Counted from the stretch's first letter, positions 1 through 7,872 are shown. The stretch: DNA of 33,704 nucleotides from an uncultured Clostridia bacterium (GCA_947632425.1 CANRPG010000002.1:1-33704), one strand, 5' to 3'. Notes: a model not told the origin generated them from the letters alone. Made by a program: numbers and translations.

Positions 1-200
1 ACGAGCTTTTCAAAAGCCTCGGTATGGGTGGGAAAATCACAGTCCGCCTCGAATTTTCTGCCGTCGCCCGTTTTTGCGGAAATATGACCGCCGATGCCTA
101 TTCTGTCGCAGTTTCCTTTTGCTATAACTTCTTCGTTGGTCATATCAAGAAGCTGATATTTGAGTGATGAACTGCCTGCGTTTACTACAAGTATTTTCAT
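1..200 (-). CDS. ackA: Acetate kinase, N-terminal part (cut by window edge)
   Basis: The first 66 codons of a leftward gene are present; the rest lies beyond the window. The translation starts [17 protein letters not shown], the N-terminal signature of the acetokinase family (N-x-G-S-S-S-x-K, the phosphate-binding strand of the ASKHA fold). Acetate kinase interconverts acetyl phosphate plus ADP with acetate plus ATP and is the ATP-yielding step of acetate fermentation. The start is the ATG at 198-200, with AAGGAGAAG just upstream on the minus strand. It is divergent from tmcAL. On the minus strand, overlapping TATAAT boxes at 269-279 could serve its promoter, although no well-spaced -35 is visible. 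Confidence 0.95.
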   Translation of the reverse strand, partial: MKILVVNAGSSSLKYQLLDMTNEEVIAKGNCDRIGIGGHISAKTGDGRKFEADCDFPTHTEAFEKL

Positions 201-249
201 TGTACTTCTCCTTACGTTAATTTGATTTTGTCCTTTGGCAAAGTTTTAC

Positions 250-278
250 TTGACAATGCCCTATCTTTATTATATTAT
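250..278 (+). promoter_or_regulatory. Sigma-A type promoter for tmcAL
   Basis: TTGACA at 250-255 is followed by a 17-nt spacer and TATTAT at 273-278, a near-consensus housekeeping promoter. Transcription would start near 285, about 65 nt before the tmcAL ATG. The -10 region is an AT palindrome that also reads TATAAT on the minus strand (274-279), so the ackA promoter may overlap it. Confidence 0.75.
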
Positions 279-351
279 AACATTATGACGAAAATTTCAA
301 GTGTTTTGCGAGAATTTTCTTCAAATATTTTTTAAAAAGGCGGCAAAAGTC

Positions 352-1521
352 ATGGCAGTGTGCAGGAAAGTTGCGGCAATAATCGCGGAATATGACCCTT
401 TTCACAACGGGCACAGATACCACATTGACAAAACGCGCGAACACGGTGCGACGGAAATAATTGCGATAATGAGCGGATCTTTCACACAGCGCGGTGATGT
501 AGCACTGCACGACAAGCATTTCAGGGCGCGGCAGGCGGTGCTTGGCGGCGCTGACTTGGTGATAGAGCTGCCATACCCTTTTTGCTGCTCGTGCGCGGAA
601 GTTTTTGCAGGCAGCGCGGTTAGCATTGCTGACCGTCTTGGCGTGGTGGACGAGCTGTCGTTCGGGTGCGAGTGCGGCGATGTGGGTATTTTAGAAAAAT
701 GCGCCGAGATCTCGCTGTCTTTGGCAGATGACAAGGACGTTGCGGCACTTGTTTCTTCGGGGTACAGCTACCCGGCGGCGGTATCGGAGATAGTTTTACA
801 AAAGCACGGGAAAGAGGCGGCGGATATTTTCGGGCAGCCGAACAATGTGCTTGCGATAGAATACATAAAGGCACTTAAAAAGCGCGGAAGCAGTATTACG
901 CCGCTTGCTGTTACACGCTTTGGCGCTCCGCATAGTGGAGAGACTTTCTGCGCAGGGATCGCGAGCGGTACGCAGATACGCAAAATGGCTCGCGCAGGGC
1001 AGGATACTAAGGGACTCTTGCCTTACACGGGCGAAGAAAGCGCAGTATGCGACATTGAAAGAATAGGCAGTGCGATAATTCTGCGGCTGCTGCAAGTTGT
1101 TCAAAGCGGAGAGTACATAAACGTTCCCGACTTTGACTACGAGCTGGCGCAGAGGGTGGCAAAGTTTGCTGCTGCACGAGAATACACCACCTTTGACGGG
1201 TTTATAAAAGCTGTAAAGTGCAAAAGCTTTACATACGCAAAGGCGGCACGGGCGTTTGTAAATGCGTATTTGGGTGTTACTTATGAAGATATAAAACGTG
1301 AACCGCAAGCGAGAGTGCTGGCATTCAACGAAAAGGGGCAAGGACTTCTGAAAGAGATAAAAGAACGTTCGTACGGAATAGAGGTGTACACATCTCTTTC
1401 GCAGCTTAGCGACAAAAGGCTTGCGTTTTTAGACGATATTTCGTGCCGTGCGCTGGCAATGTGCGCAGGTAAAAAATACAAAAGCGAGTTTTGCAGGAAA
1501 TTTACGGGAGCTATTCTGTAG
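352..1521 (+). CDS. tmcAL: tRNA(Met) cytidine acetate ligase TmcAL (YlbM family)
   Basis: TmcAL makes N4-acetylcytidine at the wobble base of elongator tRNA-Met, using acetate and ATP. The protein has the family N-terminus AAIIAEYDPFHNGHRYHI, with the nucleotidyltransferase H-x-G-H motif (HNGH), then SGSFTQRGDVA and an LPYPF segment. At 389 residues it is the usual length. I chose the ATG at 352, because homology begins right after it and a Shine-Dalgarno-like AAAAAGGCGG precedes it. A GTG at 301 would add 17 residues unlike the family. Its 3' end overlaps the convergent deacetylase gene by 11 bp. Acetate is both the TmcAL substrate and the product of the divergent ackA gene, so the pairing makes metabolic sense, but that link is inference. 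Confidence 0.93.
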   Translation: MAVCRKVAAIIAEYDPFHNGHRYHIDKTREHGATEIIAIMSGSFTQRGDVALHDKHFRARQAVLGGADLVIELPYPFCCSCAEVFAGSAVSIADRLGVVDELSFGCECGDVGILEKCAEISLSLADDKDVAALVSSGYSYPAAVSEIVLQKHGKEAADIFGQPNNVLAIEYIKALKKRGSSITPLAVTRFGAPHSGETFCAGIASGTQIRKMARAGQDTKGLLPYTGEESAVCDIERIGSAIILRLLQVVQSGEYINVPDFDYELAQRVAKFAAAREYTTFDGFIKAVKCKSFTYAKAARAFVNAYLGVTYEDIKREPQARVLAFNEKGQGLLKEIKERSYGIEVYTSLSQLSDKRLAFLDDISCRALAMCAGKKYKSEFCRKFTGAIL

Positions 1522-2410
1522 AGAGCGCGCGTTTCATGAAATCTTCGGTGGAGATGCCGCTGGGGCGGTTATATCTGTTCAAGCAGTAGAGGCACTCGGA
1601 GTTGCGCGTGATGAAGTTAGGCTTTTCTTCCACGCCGTAGCTTGCTGTAAAGTGGCAAGCCTTTACATATTCTTTGCTCTCCTCGCTGACAAGACCGTAT
1701 GGGTATGTATAGACCTGCGGAGTAATGCCGCAGTTTTTCTCCAGACCGTCAATGCTGAGCAGCAGGTCGGAGATGAAAGCGCTGCGGTAGTCCTCGTTGC
1801 TTTCGCCTTCTTTTTTCAAAGCGCCGCGGCGCAGACCGAGTTTGTGCATATCGTAGCTATGACTGGCTATTTCTACATAACCGCACTTTGAAAGCAGGCG
1901 AATCTGCTCGTAGTTCAGGTAAGAATAGCTTGAATGCTGCTGCTTGCCGTTTTCGTTTTCTGCATAGCTGCCGACTACAGACAGCACTGCTTTTGCGCCG
2001 GAGTCGCGAAGGATAGGCTCGACATATGACAGAAAATTATAGCAGCCGTCGTCAAAGGTAAGAATGACGGGCTTTTGCGGCAGGGGCTTGCCGCTGTTTA
2101 CATATTCAATAAGATCGGCTGTGAGGATAAATTCATAGCCGTTTTCTTTAAGATACCGGATATCTTCGGCGAGGACTTCGGGAGAGAGGACATAGTCGCC
2201 CCACTGGGTTTCATCGCGCAGGATGCTATGGTACATAATGACGGGAACAAAAATTTGCTCTACTTTGACTTCGGTGGGGAGTTCTTCTTCTCTGCCAAAG
2301 TGCGAAGCTAAAGGTATAGAAAGCAGCACGAGGGCTGTGAGAAGCGATAAGAGAACGCACACTTTACTTACTTTACCTGCTTTTGAGGTTGTAAAACTTT
2401 GTTTTAACAC
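1511..2410 (-). CDS. Membrane-anchored polysaccharide deacetylase (NodB domain)
   Basis: This is a predicted extracytoplasmic carbohydrate esterase family 4 protein that removes acetyl groups from a cell-wall or surface polysaccharide. A single hydrophobic segment near residues 19-34 acts as signal anchor. The NodB domain shows PVIMYHSI, the metal and catalytic motif TFDDG, the zinc-ligand motif SHSYDMH (H-x3-H form) and YPYG. The true substrate (peptidoglycan GlcNAc or another glycan) cannot be told. I chose the GTG at 2408-2410, giving 299 residues, because AGGCGG lies 9 nt upstream. A TTG at 2485 in the same frame would add a 25-residue tail with no ribosome binding site. It is divergent from the chemoreceptor gene. 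Confidence 0.88.
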   Translation of the reverse strand: MLKQSFTTSKAGKVSKVCVLLSLLTALVLLSIPLASHFGREEELPTEVKVEQIFVPVIMYHSILRDETQWGDYVLSPEVLAEDIRYLKENGYEFILTADLIEYVNSGKPLPQKPVILTFDDGCYNFLSYVEPILRDSGAKAVLSVVGSYAENENGKQQHSSYSYLNYEQIRLLSKCGYVEIASHSYDMHKLGLRRGALKKEGESNEDYRSAFISDLLLSIDGLEKNCGITPQVYTYPYGLVSEESKEYVKACHFTASYGVEEKPNFITRNSECLYCLNRYNRPSGISTEDFMKRALSTE

Positions 2411-2494
2411 ATTGAAGCACCGCCTGTTTTTGTTGATATATAACAATATATTGCGCTCGTTTTGTAAAAATACTTCAAAAATCAAAAAACACTA

Positions 2495-2523
2495 TTGAAA
2501 AAGTTGTGCAAATATGATAGAAT
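2495..2523 (+). promoter_or_regulatory. Sigma-A type promoter for the chemoreceptor gene
   Basis: TTGAAA at 2495-2500, a 17-nt spacer, and TAGAAT at 2518-2523. The leader of about 55 nt contains a small hairpin, CCGAA-CGAT-TTCGG, at 2552-2565. No sigma-D (motility) promoter motif was noticed. Confidence 0.65.
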
Positions 2524-2586
2524 ATAAGTGTATGAAATTCATAAAAAACTTCCGAACGATTTCGGGGATTAGGAACGGTGAGATAA

Positions 2587-4380
2587 ATGAAAACTATTCG
2601 TGCAAAGATCATGACCTCGATGCTGTGTGTGGCGTTTGTTATCATTATTACAGTGTCAATTATCTTTCTCAGCGCGATAAACAGCTCTACAAAAGCGGTG
2701 CTGCAAAACAGTCTGCTGCCGCTGGCTACACAGACCGCTGACAAGATAACCATGATAAAGCAGGACAACAGAGATACCGACGTTGACAAGATACTCAACG
2801 GCATTGACGTGAGCGACGGCAACCTGGCTTTTGTTATAAACAACGACGGCACTTTCGCTTACAAGGGCAAGAACACCGCTGACTTCTTCAACGAGGAGAA
2901 CATAGTAACTGCCAACAAAAAAGAGAATGAATCTATTGCGGAATTTGCCGCGCTGTCTGTAAGCAAACCCAGCGGCTTTGGTATATTTGAATATGAAAAA
3001 GAAGAATATGTGGCAGGCTTTGCGGAGCTAAACGGCAGAAATCAAACGATAATAATTGCAGTGCCGACCGATGATTTTTCAAGATACACGGCGGACTCGA
3101 TGAACACTGTGATAATTGCCTGCGCTATACTGGTAGTTGCTGTTATAGTTTTCACTATACTGTTTGCTAAGACGTTCACGAAGCCTATAACGAGCACTAC
3201 AAACCGTCTGAGGGCGCTGGCGCAGGGCAACCTTACCGACCCTGTTGACGTTCACTACTCACGCGATGAGTTGGGCGTACTTTCTAAATCTCTGGAAGAG
3301 ACGATAGTTTCGCTGAGGCAGTATATAAACCTGATAACCGTTGCGCTGACGAACATTTCGGAAGGCAACCTGTGCCACAGAATGGAGGGCACTTTCAAGG
3401 GCGATTTCAGCAAGATAAAGAGCACGTTCAACACTATTCTGGAGTCGCTGTCAGACACGTTTGCTTCGATAAACACGGCTGCGGAACAGGTAAACAGCGG
3501 CGCTATGCAGGTATCTAACGCGGCACAGGCGCTTTCGCAGGGCTCTACCGAACAGGCAAGCTCTATAGAGCAACTCTCTGCGACGCTTTCAGATGTTGCA
3601 AATCAGATAACTTACAACGCTAACGCTGCTAAAGATGCTTACAAGATAGTACACGACAACACCAACTCTATAAACGACTGCAACAATGACATGACTAAGA
3701 TGCTGACGGCTATGAACGAGATAAACGAGTCGTCGGAGCAGATATCTAAGATAATAAAGGTAATAGATGAGATAGCGTTCCAGACGAATATTCTTGCTCT
3801 TAACGCGGCTGTTGAGGCGGCGAGAGAGGGTTCTAAGGGATTCAGCGTTGTTGCGGACGAGGTAAGACGTCTGGCGGCAAAGAGCGCGGAGGCTGCAAAA
3901 CAGACGGCGTCGCTTATTGAGGAATCCACGGCGGCTGTAAAGCGCGGCTCGGGAATTGCGACTGTTACGGCGGATTCGCTGCACAATATTGTTGAAAATT
4001 CGGCGCAGATAAAGAAGCTGGTAAAGGATATTTCGGAAGCTTCGGAGCATCAGTCGGAAGCTGTAGTACAGATAAACGCAGGGGTAGATCAGATCTCTGC
4101 TGTAGTAGCGGCGAACACTTCTTCTGCGGTAGGCTCGGCATCTGCAAGCGAGGAGCTTTCGAGCCAGTCGCTGATACTGAAAAACATGATAGCGCGTTTC
4201 AAGCTGTCGGACAAACATTCTTCGGGCGGTTCGCAGTATGATTACTATGATGATGCGGATACGGCTGAGGACGGCGGCGATGCGCCTGCGACGTTTATGT
4301 CTAAATACGCATACCCGAGCGACGACCCCGACGACGGCGCGATAAAGATTGTTCTTGACGATGAGGACGACAAATACTGA
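2587..4380 (+). CDS. Methyl-accepting chemotaxis protein
   Basis: This 597-residue transmembrane receptor should signal to CheA/CheW. Membrane segment 1 is at about residues 10-30, followed by an extracytoplasmic sensor region of about 140 residues (PAS/Cache-like size; ligand unknown) and membrane segment 2 at about 173-195. A first HAMP follows ([18 protein letters not shown]), then a second HAMP-like helix pair ([18 protein letters not shown]), then the coiled-coil signalling domain. The highly conserved hairpin tip begins near residue 392: [19 protein letters not shown] then [15 protein letters not shown]. The last 45 residues are rich in Asp/Glu and Tyr and lack the CheR-docking pentapeptide of enteric receptors. 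No other chemotaxis gene lies in the window, so it is an orphan receptor here. Confidence 0.95.
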   Translation: MKTIRAKIMTSMLCVAFVIIITVSIIFLSAINSSTKAVLQNSLLPLATQTADKITMIKQDNRDTDVDKILNGIDVSDGNLAFVINNDGTFAYKGKNTADFFNEENIVTANKKENESIAEFAALSVSKPSGFGIFEYEKEEYVAGFAELNGRNQTIIIAVPTDDFSRYTADSMNTVIIACAILVVAVIVFTILFAKTFTKPITSTTNRLRALAQGNLTDPVDVHYSRDELGVLSKSLEETIVSLRQYINLITVALTNISEGNLCHRMEGTFKGDFSKIKSTFNTILESLSDTFASINTAAEQVNSGAMQVSNAAQALSQGSTEQASSIEQLSATLSDVANQITYNANAAKDAYKIVHDNTNSINDCNNDMTKMLTAMNEINESSEQISKIIKVIDEIAFQTNILALNAAVEAAREGSKGFSVVADEVRRLAAKSAEAAKQTASLIEESTAAVKRGSGIATVTADSLHNIVENSAQIKKLVKDISEASEHQSEAVVQINAGVDQISAVVAANTSSAVGSASASEELSSQSLILKNMIARFKLSDKHSSGGSQYDYYDDADTAEDGGDAPATFMSKYAYPSDDPDDGAIKIVLDDEDDKY

Positions 4381-4434
4381 TAAACTTTACACATACTAAC
4401 ATACTAAAATACACACAAAGGAGTTGTAACAACT

Positions 4435-5517
4435 ATGAAAAGAAGAATAGGCATACTCACCAGCGGAGGCGACTGCCCGGGACTGAACGCTACCATTCGC
4501 GGCGTTGCAAAGGCGTGCTATGAAAAATTCGGCAGCGACGGCATTGAGATCGTTGGTATAAACGACGGTTATTCGGGACTTATCAACAACGAGTGCAAGG
4601 AAATGGAGCCTTCGGATTTTTCGGGAATACTTACTATGGGAGGCACTATTTTCGGCACTAAGAGGACTCCTTTCAAGATGATGACGGTGGTTGAAGAGGA
4701 CAACGTTGACAAGGTAAAGGCGATGAAGGACACCTACAAAAAGCAGAAGCTGGATTGTCTTTTCACGCTGGGCGGAAACGGAACGCACAAGACTTCGAAC
4801 CTGCTGGCGAGCGAGGGGCTGAATGTTATCGGGCTGCCAAAGACCATTGACAACGATATTTTCGGAACGAGCGTTACGTTTGGTTTTCACACGGCGGTGG
4901 ATATTGCGACTGATGTTATTGACAGGCTGCACACGACGGCGAACTCTCACGGCAGGATAATGGTAGTTGAGATAATGGGCAACAAGGCAGGCTGGCTGAC
5001 TTTGTACGCAGGTGTTGCAGGCGGCGCTGACATGATTGTTATACCCGAGATACCGTTTGACATTGACAAGCTGTGCGAGGCTTGCGAAAAGCGCGAAAAG
5101 GCAGGCAAGGCGTTCTCAATAATGGCGGTAGCAGAAGGTGCGTTTGACACTGAAGAAGCGAAGATGAAGAAGAAAGAGAGAGCCAAAAAGCGCGTTGAGG
5201 CAGGAGAAAAGACGGCATCAGCGAGAATTGCGGCTACGATAGAGGCAAACACCGGAATTGAGACGAGAGTTTGCGTACCGGGACATATGCTGAGAGGCGG
5301 AAGTCCGTCGGCTTATGACAGGGTACTGGCGACACAGTTCGGCACACGCGCGGCAGAGCTTTTATTCAAAGAGAAGTTTGGTTACACGGTGGCTATGGTT
5401 GACGGCGAGATCACCGAAAACAAGCTGGAGGACATTGCAGGCAAGACAAAGTTTGTTGACAAAGACGATCAGATGGTGCTTGCGGCGCGGCGCATAGGCA
5501 TTTCGTTTGGTGATTGA
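4435..5517 (+). CDS. pfkA: 6-phosphofructokinase
   Basis: Catalyses phosphorylation of fructose 6-phosphate to fructose 1,6-bisphosphate, the committed step of glycolysis. The 360-residue protein starts RRIGILTSGGDCPGLNATIRG, the N-terminus typical of group III (mixed-specificity) enzymes. The phosphoryl-donor loop is GGNGTHK (Gly113 to Thr117), and the substrate motif is PKTIDND with Lys136. In this family Gly at the position of Gly116 goes with ATP use and Asp with pyrophosphate use, while Lys at 136 occurs in both PPi enzymes and actinobacterial ATP enzymes, so ATP is the likelier donor but not certain. AAGGAG precedes the ATG. It lies 54 nt after the chemoreceptor gene and is followed at once by the nitroreductase gene (TGATATG junction). 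Confidence 0.93.
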   Translation: MKRRIGILTSGGDCPGLNATIRGVAKACYEKFGSDGIEIVGINDGYSGLINNECKEMEPSDFSGILTMGGTIFGTKRTPFKMMTVVEEDNVDKVKAMKDTYKKQKLDCLFTLGGNGTHKTSNLLASEGLNVIGLPKTIDNDIFGTSVTFGFHTAVDIATDVIDRLHTTANSHGRIMVVEIMGNKAGWLTLYAGVAGGADMIVIPEIPFDIDKLCEACEKREKAGKAFSIMAVAEGAFDTEEAKMKKKERAKKRVEAGEKTASARIAATIEANTGIETRVCVPGHMLRGGSPSAYDRVLATQFGTRAAELLFKEKFGYTVAMVDGEITENKLEDIAGKTKFVDKDDQMVLAARRIGISFGD

Positions 5518-5518
5518 T

Positions 5519-6049
5519 ATGCAGTTTGATGATCTTTTGAAAAAACGCAGGTGCATACGCTCTTACACGGGTGAGGGCGTTACGAAAGAGCAGGCAATGG
5601 AGATCCTCGATGCAGGGATAAGGGCGCCGAACTCATGCAATTATCAGGCGTGGAGGTTTTACGCGACACTTGACAGGGCGCTTATTGCGGAAGTTCACCA
5701 AAAGGCGGCAAACATACCGTGGGCAAGCGACATACCATTTCTTGTGGTGATATGCCTTGACAATGAAGTCATGGATAAATTGCAGAAGCAGTTTGGCGAG
5801 GAGCGCGGAAAGCTGTTTGCATATCAAGATGCTGCGGGGGCTGCGAACCATATGCTGCTCAAAGCTGCTGACATGGGGCTTGGCGGCTGCTGGATAGGCC
5901 CTATTGACGTTGACAAGTGCAGGGAGCATTTTTCTATACCCCTAAACCACACGCCTGCGGCTATAATAACGATCGGCGTACCCAAATACGACAAGGGTGC
6001 GAGAGAGCGCAGACCGCTTGAAGAAGTGGTCACGTTTATAGGTGAATGA
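5519..6049 (+). CDS. Nitroreductase family FMN-dependent oxidoreductase
   Basis: This 176-residue flavoprotein has the small nitroreductase fold. Its N-terminal FMN-binding run is RRCIRSYTGEGVTKEQ, with the family segment RAPNSCNYQAWRF (the counterpart of the A-P-S-x-x-N-x-Q-P-W motif). Later come the helix DAAGAANHMLLKAADMGLGGCWIG and the strand AAIITIGVPKYD. Such enzymes reduce nitro compounds, quinones or other acceptors with NAD(P)H; the natural substrate is unknown. I chose the ATG at 5519, which lies 1 nt after the pfk stop codon, so the two genes are probably translationally coupled. A terminator follows 20 nt downstream. Confidence 0.88.
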   Translation: MQFDDLLKKRRCIRSYTGEGVTKEQAMEILDAGIRAPNSCNYQAWRFYATLDRALIAEVHQKAANIPWASDIPFLVVICLDNEVMDKLQKQFGEERGKLFAYQDAAGAANHMLLKAADMGLGGCWIGPIDVDKCREHFSIPLNHTPAAIITIGVPKYDKGARERRPLEEVVTFIGE

Positions 6050-6068
6050 CACGAACAGACAATACGTT

Positions 6069-6106
6069 ACCCCCGGGAACTTGGGTGTTCTCGGGGGTGT
6101 TTTGTT
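6069..6106 (+). terminator. Rho-independent terminator after the nitroreductase gene
   Basis: A 12-bp stem (ACCCCCGGGAAC at 6069-6080 with GTTCTCGGGGGT at 6087-6098, one G:U pair) and 6-nt loop are followed by GTTTTGTT. The T-run is on the plus strand only, so it ends the rightward chemoreceptor-pfk-nitroreductase unit. Confidence 0.88.
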
Positions 6107-6423
6107 CACTTATGCTTCTTGGGTTGTGGCAGCTCATCATACATAGCCTCAAACAGCTCTGCTAAAAGCTCTTTGTTATCAATATTATCGACACGGAGCA
6201 GTTTCTTTCTGCCGCCGGCGGTCATTGAATCATATTCGGCATCGGGCAGCAATCTCACTGCTGACGGTGTGGGTCTTACAAGAAGGCGGCCGTCACAGAC
6301 ATAGGCGGCGGTCTTATCATGGTAATATATCAGATATTCGCCCATCATCGGGCGGAATGATATTCCATCGAGAGAGGAAAGCTGCTCGGACAGGAAGCTG
6401 AGATATTCTTTAGTTGTTGACAT
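6106..6423 (-). CDS. TfoX N-terminal domain family protein
   Basis: A 105-residue cytoplasmic protein with the TfoX/Sxy N-terminal domain pattern: STTKEYLSFLSEQLSSL, then FRPMMGEYLIYYHDK, then DGRLLVRPTPSAVRLL. In gamma-proteobacteria TfoX/Sxy activates competence genes; stand-alone TfoX-N proteins are common in Firmicutes and have no established role. I chose the ATG at 6421-6423 because the family pattern begins there. A GTG at 6477 would add 18 basic residues (RSCAARKRNK...) not typical of the family. There is no good Shine-Dalgarno sequence before either start. The stop codon touches the end of the opposing terminator. Confidence 0.8.
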   Translation of the reverse strand: MSTTKEYLSFLSEQLSSLDGISFRPMMGEYLIYYHDKTAAYVCDGRLLVRPTPSAVRLLPDAEYDSMTAGGRKKLLRVDNIDNKELLAELFEAMYDELPQPKKHK

Positions 6424-6536
6424 ATGGTGTTCATCGGAAATTATTTTATTGCGCTTACGCGCGGCGCAGGAGCGCACAGGTTGCTTGCACTAAGATGTTC
6501 TGAAAAAGATCGATTACCTACCCAAAGCACATTTGT

Positions 6537-6656
6537 CAGAAAATTTGCTGGCAGTATATTCTTCCAGCGGCGTGTGGGGTGGCGTGGAAAGTGGTGGTGG
6601 TTGGTGGGTAGGGTGTAAAGTGTGAGGCGTTGAACGCTCTCGCTGAAAAGTTACAG
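6537..6656. repeat. Intergenic direct repeat, copy 1
   Basis: This 120-bp segment matches 6865-6984 without gaps at 109 of 120 positions. The 85-bp core from GTGTGGGGTGGCG to GAAAAGTTACAG differs at only two positions. The plus strand is strongly G/T-rich (GGTGGTGGTTGGTGGGTAGGG) and then carries an imperfect palindrome around GGCGTTGAACGCTCTC. Upstream at 6517-6523 CCTACCC could pair with GGGTAGG in the core. No convincing protein is encoded. Confidence 0.9.
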
Positions 6657-6860
6657 AAGATTACGCGCAAAGTGAGGATAGAGCAGAAAAAAGCCCGTCA
6701 TACCGCAAGGTATGCGCCGCCGACCGTTTTTGGCGGCGAGGGATTTTTTCGGGGGGTTGAGACTTACGCCGAAAAGACGATAGCTTCAACCGACTGCTGC
6801 TAAAGCAACGAAAATTTCTTGCCTCTAATTATCTTGTTTCTGATACCCTCTCAAACGACC
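6657..6860 (+). other. Spacer with hairpins between the repeats; possible structured RNA
   Basis: No gene is seen. On the plus strand there is a perfect hairpin with a GNRA tetraloop, CATACC-GCAA-GGTATG (6699-6714), directly followed by CGCCGCC (6715-6721) pairing with GGCGGCG (6732-6738). After AGGGA comes a run of six T (6744-6749), which resembles a factor-independent terminator. Further on, GCTGC-TAAA-GCAAC-GAAAA (6796-6814) is matched by a better hairpin after copy 2. Whether an RNA is made is not known. Confidence 0.45.
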
Positions 6861-6864
6861 TCGG

Positions 6865-6984
6865 CAGAAAATGCACTGGTAGAATATTCTTCCGGTTGTG
6901 TGTGGGGTGGCGTGGAAAGTGGGGGCGGTTGGTGGGTAGGGTGTAAAGTGTGAGGCGTTGAACGCTCTCGCTGAAAAGTTACAG
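6865..6984. repeat. Intergenic direct repeat, copy 2
   Basis: The second copy of the 120-bp repeat lies exactly 328 bp after copy 1, with no insertions or deletions. Most differences fall in the first 35 bp (9 changes); the following 85 bp have two. A TACCC motif sits upstream (6844-6848), as it does before copy 1. Such a gradient suggests that the G-rich core is the conserved or selected part. Confidence 0.9.
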
Positions 6985-7090
6985 TTTAAGATACGCATTA
7001 TGTTGGTAAACCTCGCAGAGGATTATTCGACACTTGCGGCGGTAAACCTGTGGCTCCGCAGGCTTGCTGCGTAAGCAGCGAAAACTTTTT
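6985..7090 (+). other. Hairpin cluster after repeat copy 2; possible structured RNA
   Basis: No gene is seen. Three short hairpins follow each other on the plus strand: CCTC-GCA-GAGG (7011-7021), CCTGTG-GCTC-CGCAGG (7047-7062) and GCTGC-GTAA-GCAGC (7066-7079, a GNRA-type loop). The last is followed by GAAAACTTTTT. It corresponds to the weaker hairpin at 6796-6810 behind copy 1, so the repeat unit probably runs to about here with a variable middle. Confidence 0.45.
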
Positions 7091-7119
7091 GTAACACTAT
7101 TATTCACAAGTGCGCTATA

Positions 7120-7854
7120 TCACTTATTTTTAGAATGCTCTCTATGAAACTTTTCGACTATTTTATCGCGGTAGAGTATGCCGATGACGGAGAGCGCCAG
7201 CACGCAGACCGAGAACACGCCTGCTGCGATATAATTCTCGCTGCGTATACAGCCGCCGACGACCGATGACAGCACCAAGGCAGGCACGCGGGCAGGCATT
7301 ATTACGAAAAAGAAGTCTTTCTTTGACATTTTTGTTAGCGGCAGCACGAATGTGAGCATATCTTTCGGGAAGCCGGGCACGAGAAACATTATTGCCATTA
7401 TGGTGACAACTTTGTTTTCGTCATACAGAAATTTGAAACGATGCAGCTTTTTTTCGTCAAGCATAGTTTGCACAAACGAATAGCCCAGCCACTTGACGAG
7501 AAAAAACACCACCGTTGAGCCCAGCACTATACCGAGTATTGAAAGCAGTGTACCGAGCACCGAGCCGAACAGCATACCGCTGACTATTTGCAGCGGCGGC
7601 AGGACGGGTATTATAACTTGCAGCGCTTGGCAGGCTATAAACAGCAGCACGCCTTTGAGCATATTGTCGTCGACGATGCTTTTGAGGTACTGTCTGCCCT
7701 CTTTGGTTTTTATAAACTCAACATAGGGGTAGAGCTTGAACACGAGGTATGTTGAAACTGCGAGGACAAGCACCAGGGTTATCACTCTTACTATGATCCG
7801 CCGTTTATATGTTGACGAATTTTTGTCAAGCAGGTACTTATCGTATTCTCCCAT
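7120..7854 (-). CDS. TVP38/TMEM64 (VTT domain) family membrane protein
   Basis: A 244-residue polytopic inner-membrane protein of the SNARE-associated/DedA-like superfamily. A membrane segment lies at about residues 20-40, then PVLPPLQIVSGMLFG with a glycine-rich re-entrant region (GTLLSILGIVLGSTVVFFL), and the family motif FLVPGFPKDMLTFVLP near residues 155-170, followed by two more membrane segments. DedA and VTT proteins are implicated in lipid scrambling and envelope homeostasis; the substrate of this one is unknown. The ATG at 7854 has AAAGGAT upstream. It is the last gene of a four-gene leftward operon; 18 nt separate it from the preceding gene. No clear terminator was found downstream. 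Confidence 0.85.
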   Translation of the reverse strand: MGEYDKYLLDKNSSTYKRRIIVRVITLVLVLAVSTYLVFKLYPYVEFIKTKEGRQYLKSIVDDNMLKGVLLFIACQALQVIIPVLPPLQIVSGMLFGSVLGTLLSILGIVLGSTVVFFLVKWLGYSFVQTMLDEKKLHRFKFLYDENKVVTIMAIMFLVPGFPKDMLTFVLPLTKMSKKDFFFVIMPARVPALVLSSVVGGCIRSENYIAAGVFSVCVLALSVIGILYRDKIVEKFHREHSKNK

Positions 7855-7872
7855 TGTTATCCTTTTCTTTCT

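Noticed and set aside
1448-1891. A 147-residue rightward frame across the tmcAL end and the deacetylase gene
   Set aside because: It is antisense to the NodB domain region; the hydrophobic Ala/Val/Phe bias follows from the opposite strand.
3589-4218. A 209-residue leftward open frame inside the chemoreceptor gene
   Set aside because: It lies opposite a well-supported gene, has an Arg/Tyr/Leu-rich composition typical of antisense frames, and resembles no known protein.
4355-4383. A promoter before pfk (TTGACG, 17 nt, TGATAA)
   Set aside because: The -10 matches TATAAT poorly and the -35 lies in the chemoreceptor coding region; read-through from the upstream promoter is enough.
6571-6616. G-quadruplex in the repeat core
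   Set aside because: G-runs exist, but in both copies the loops between runs of three G are longer than seven bases, so a canonical four-run motif is not met; kept only as a G-rich note.
6424-6618. A 64-residue rightward open frame in the repeat region
   Set aside because: It runs through the G-rich repeat, is full of Trp/Gly/Arg, has no ribosome binding site, and its counterpart is not kept open in repeat copy 2.
6561-6660. Group II intron start (GTGTG motif in both repeats)
   Set aside because: No domain V hairpin, no reverse transcriptase remnant and no exon logic around it; a five-base match is chance level.
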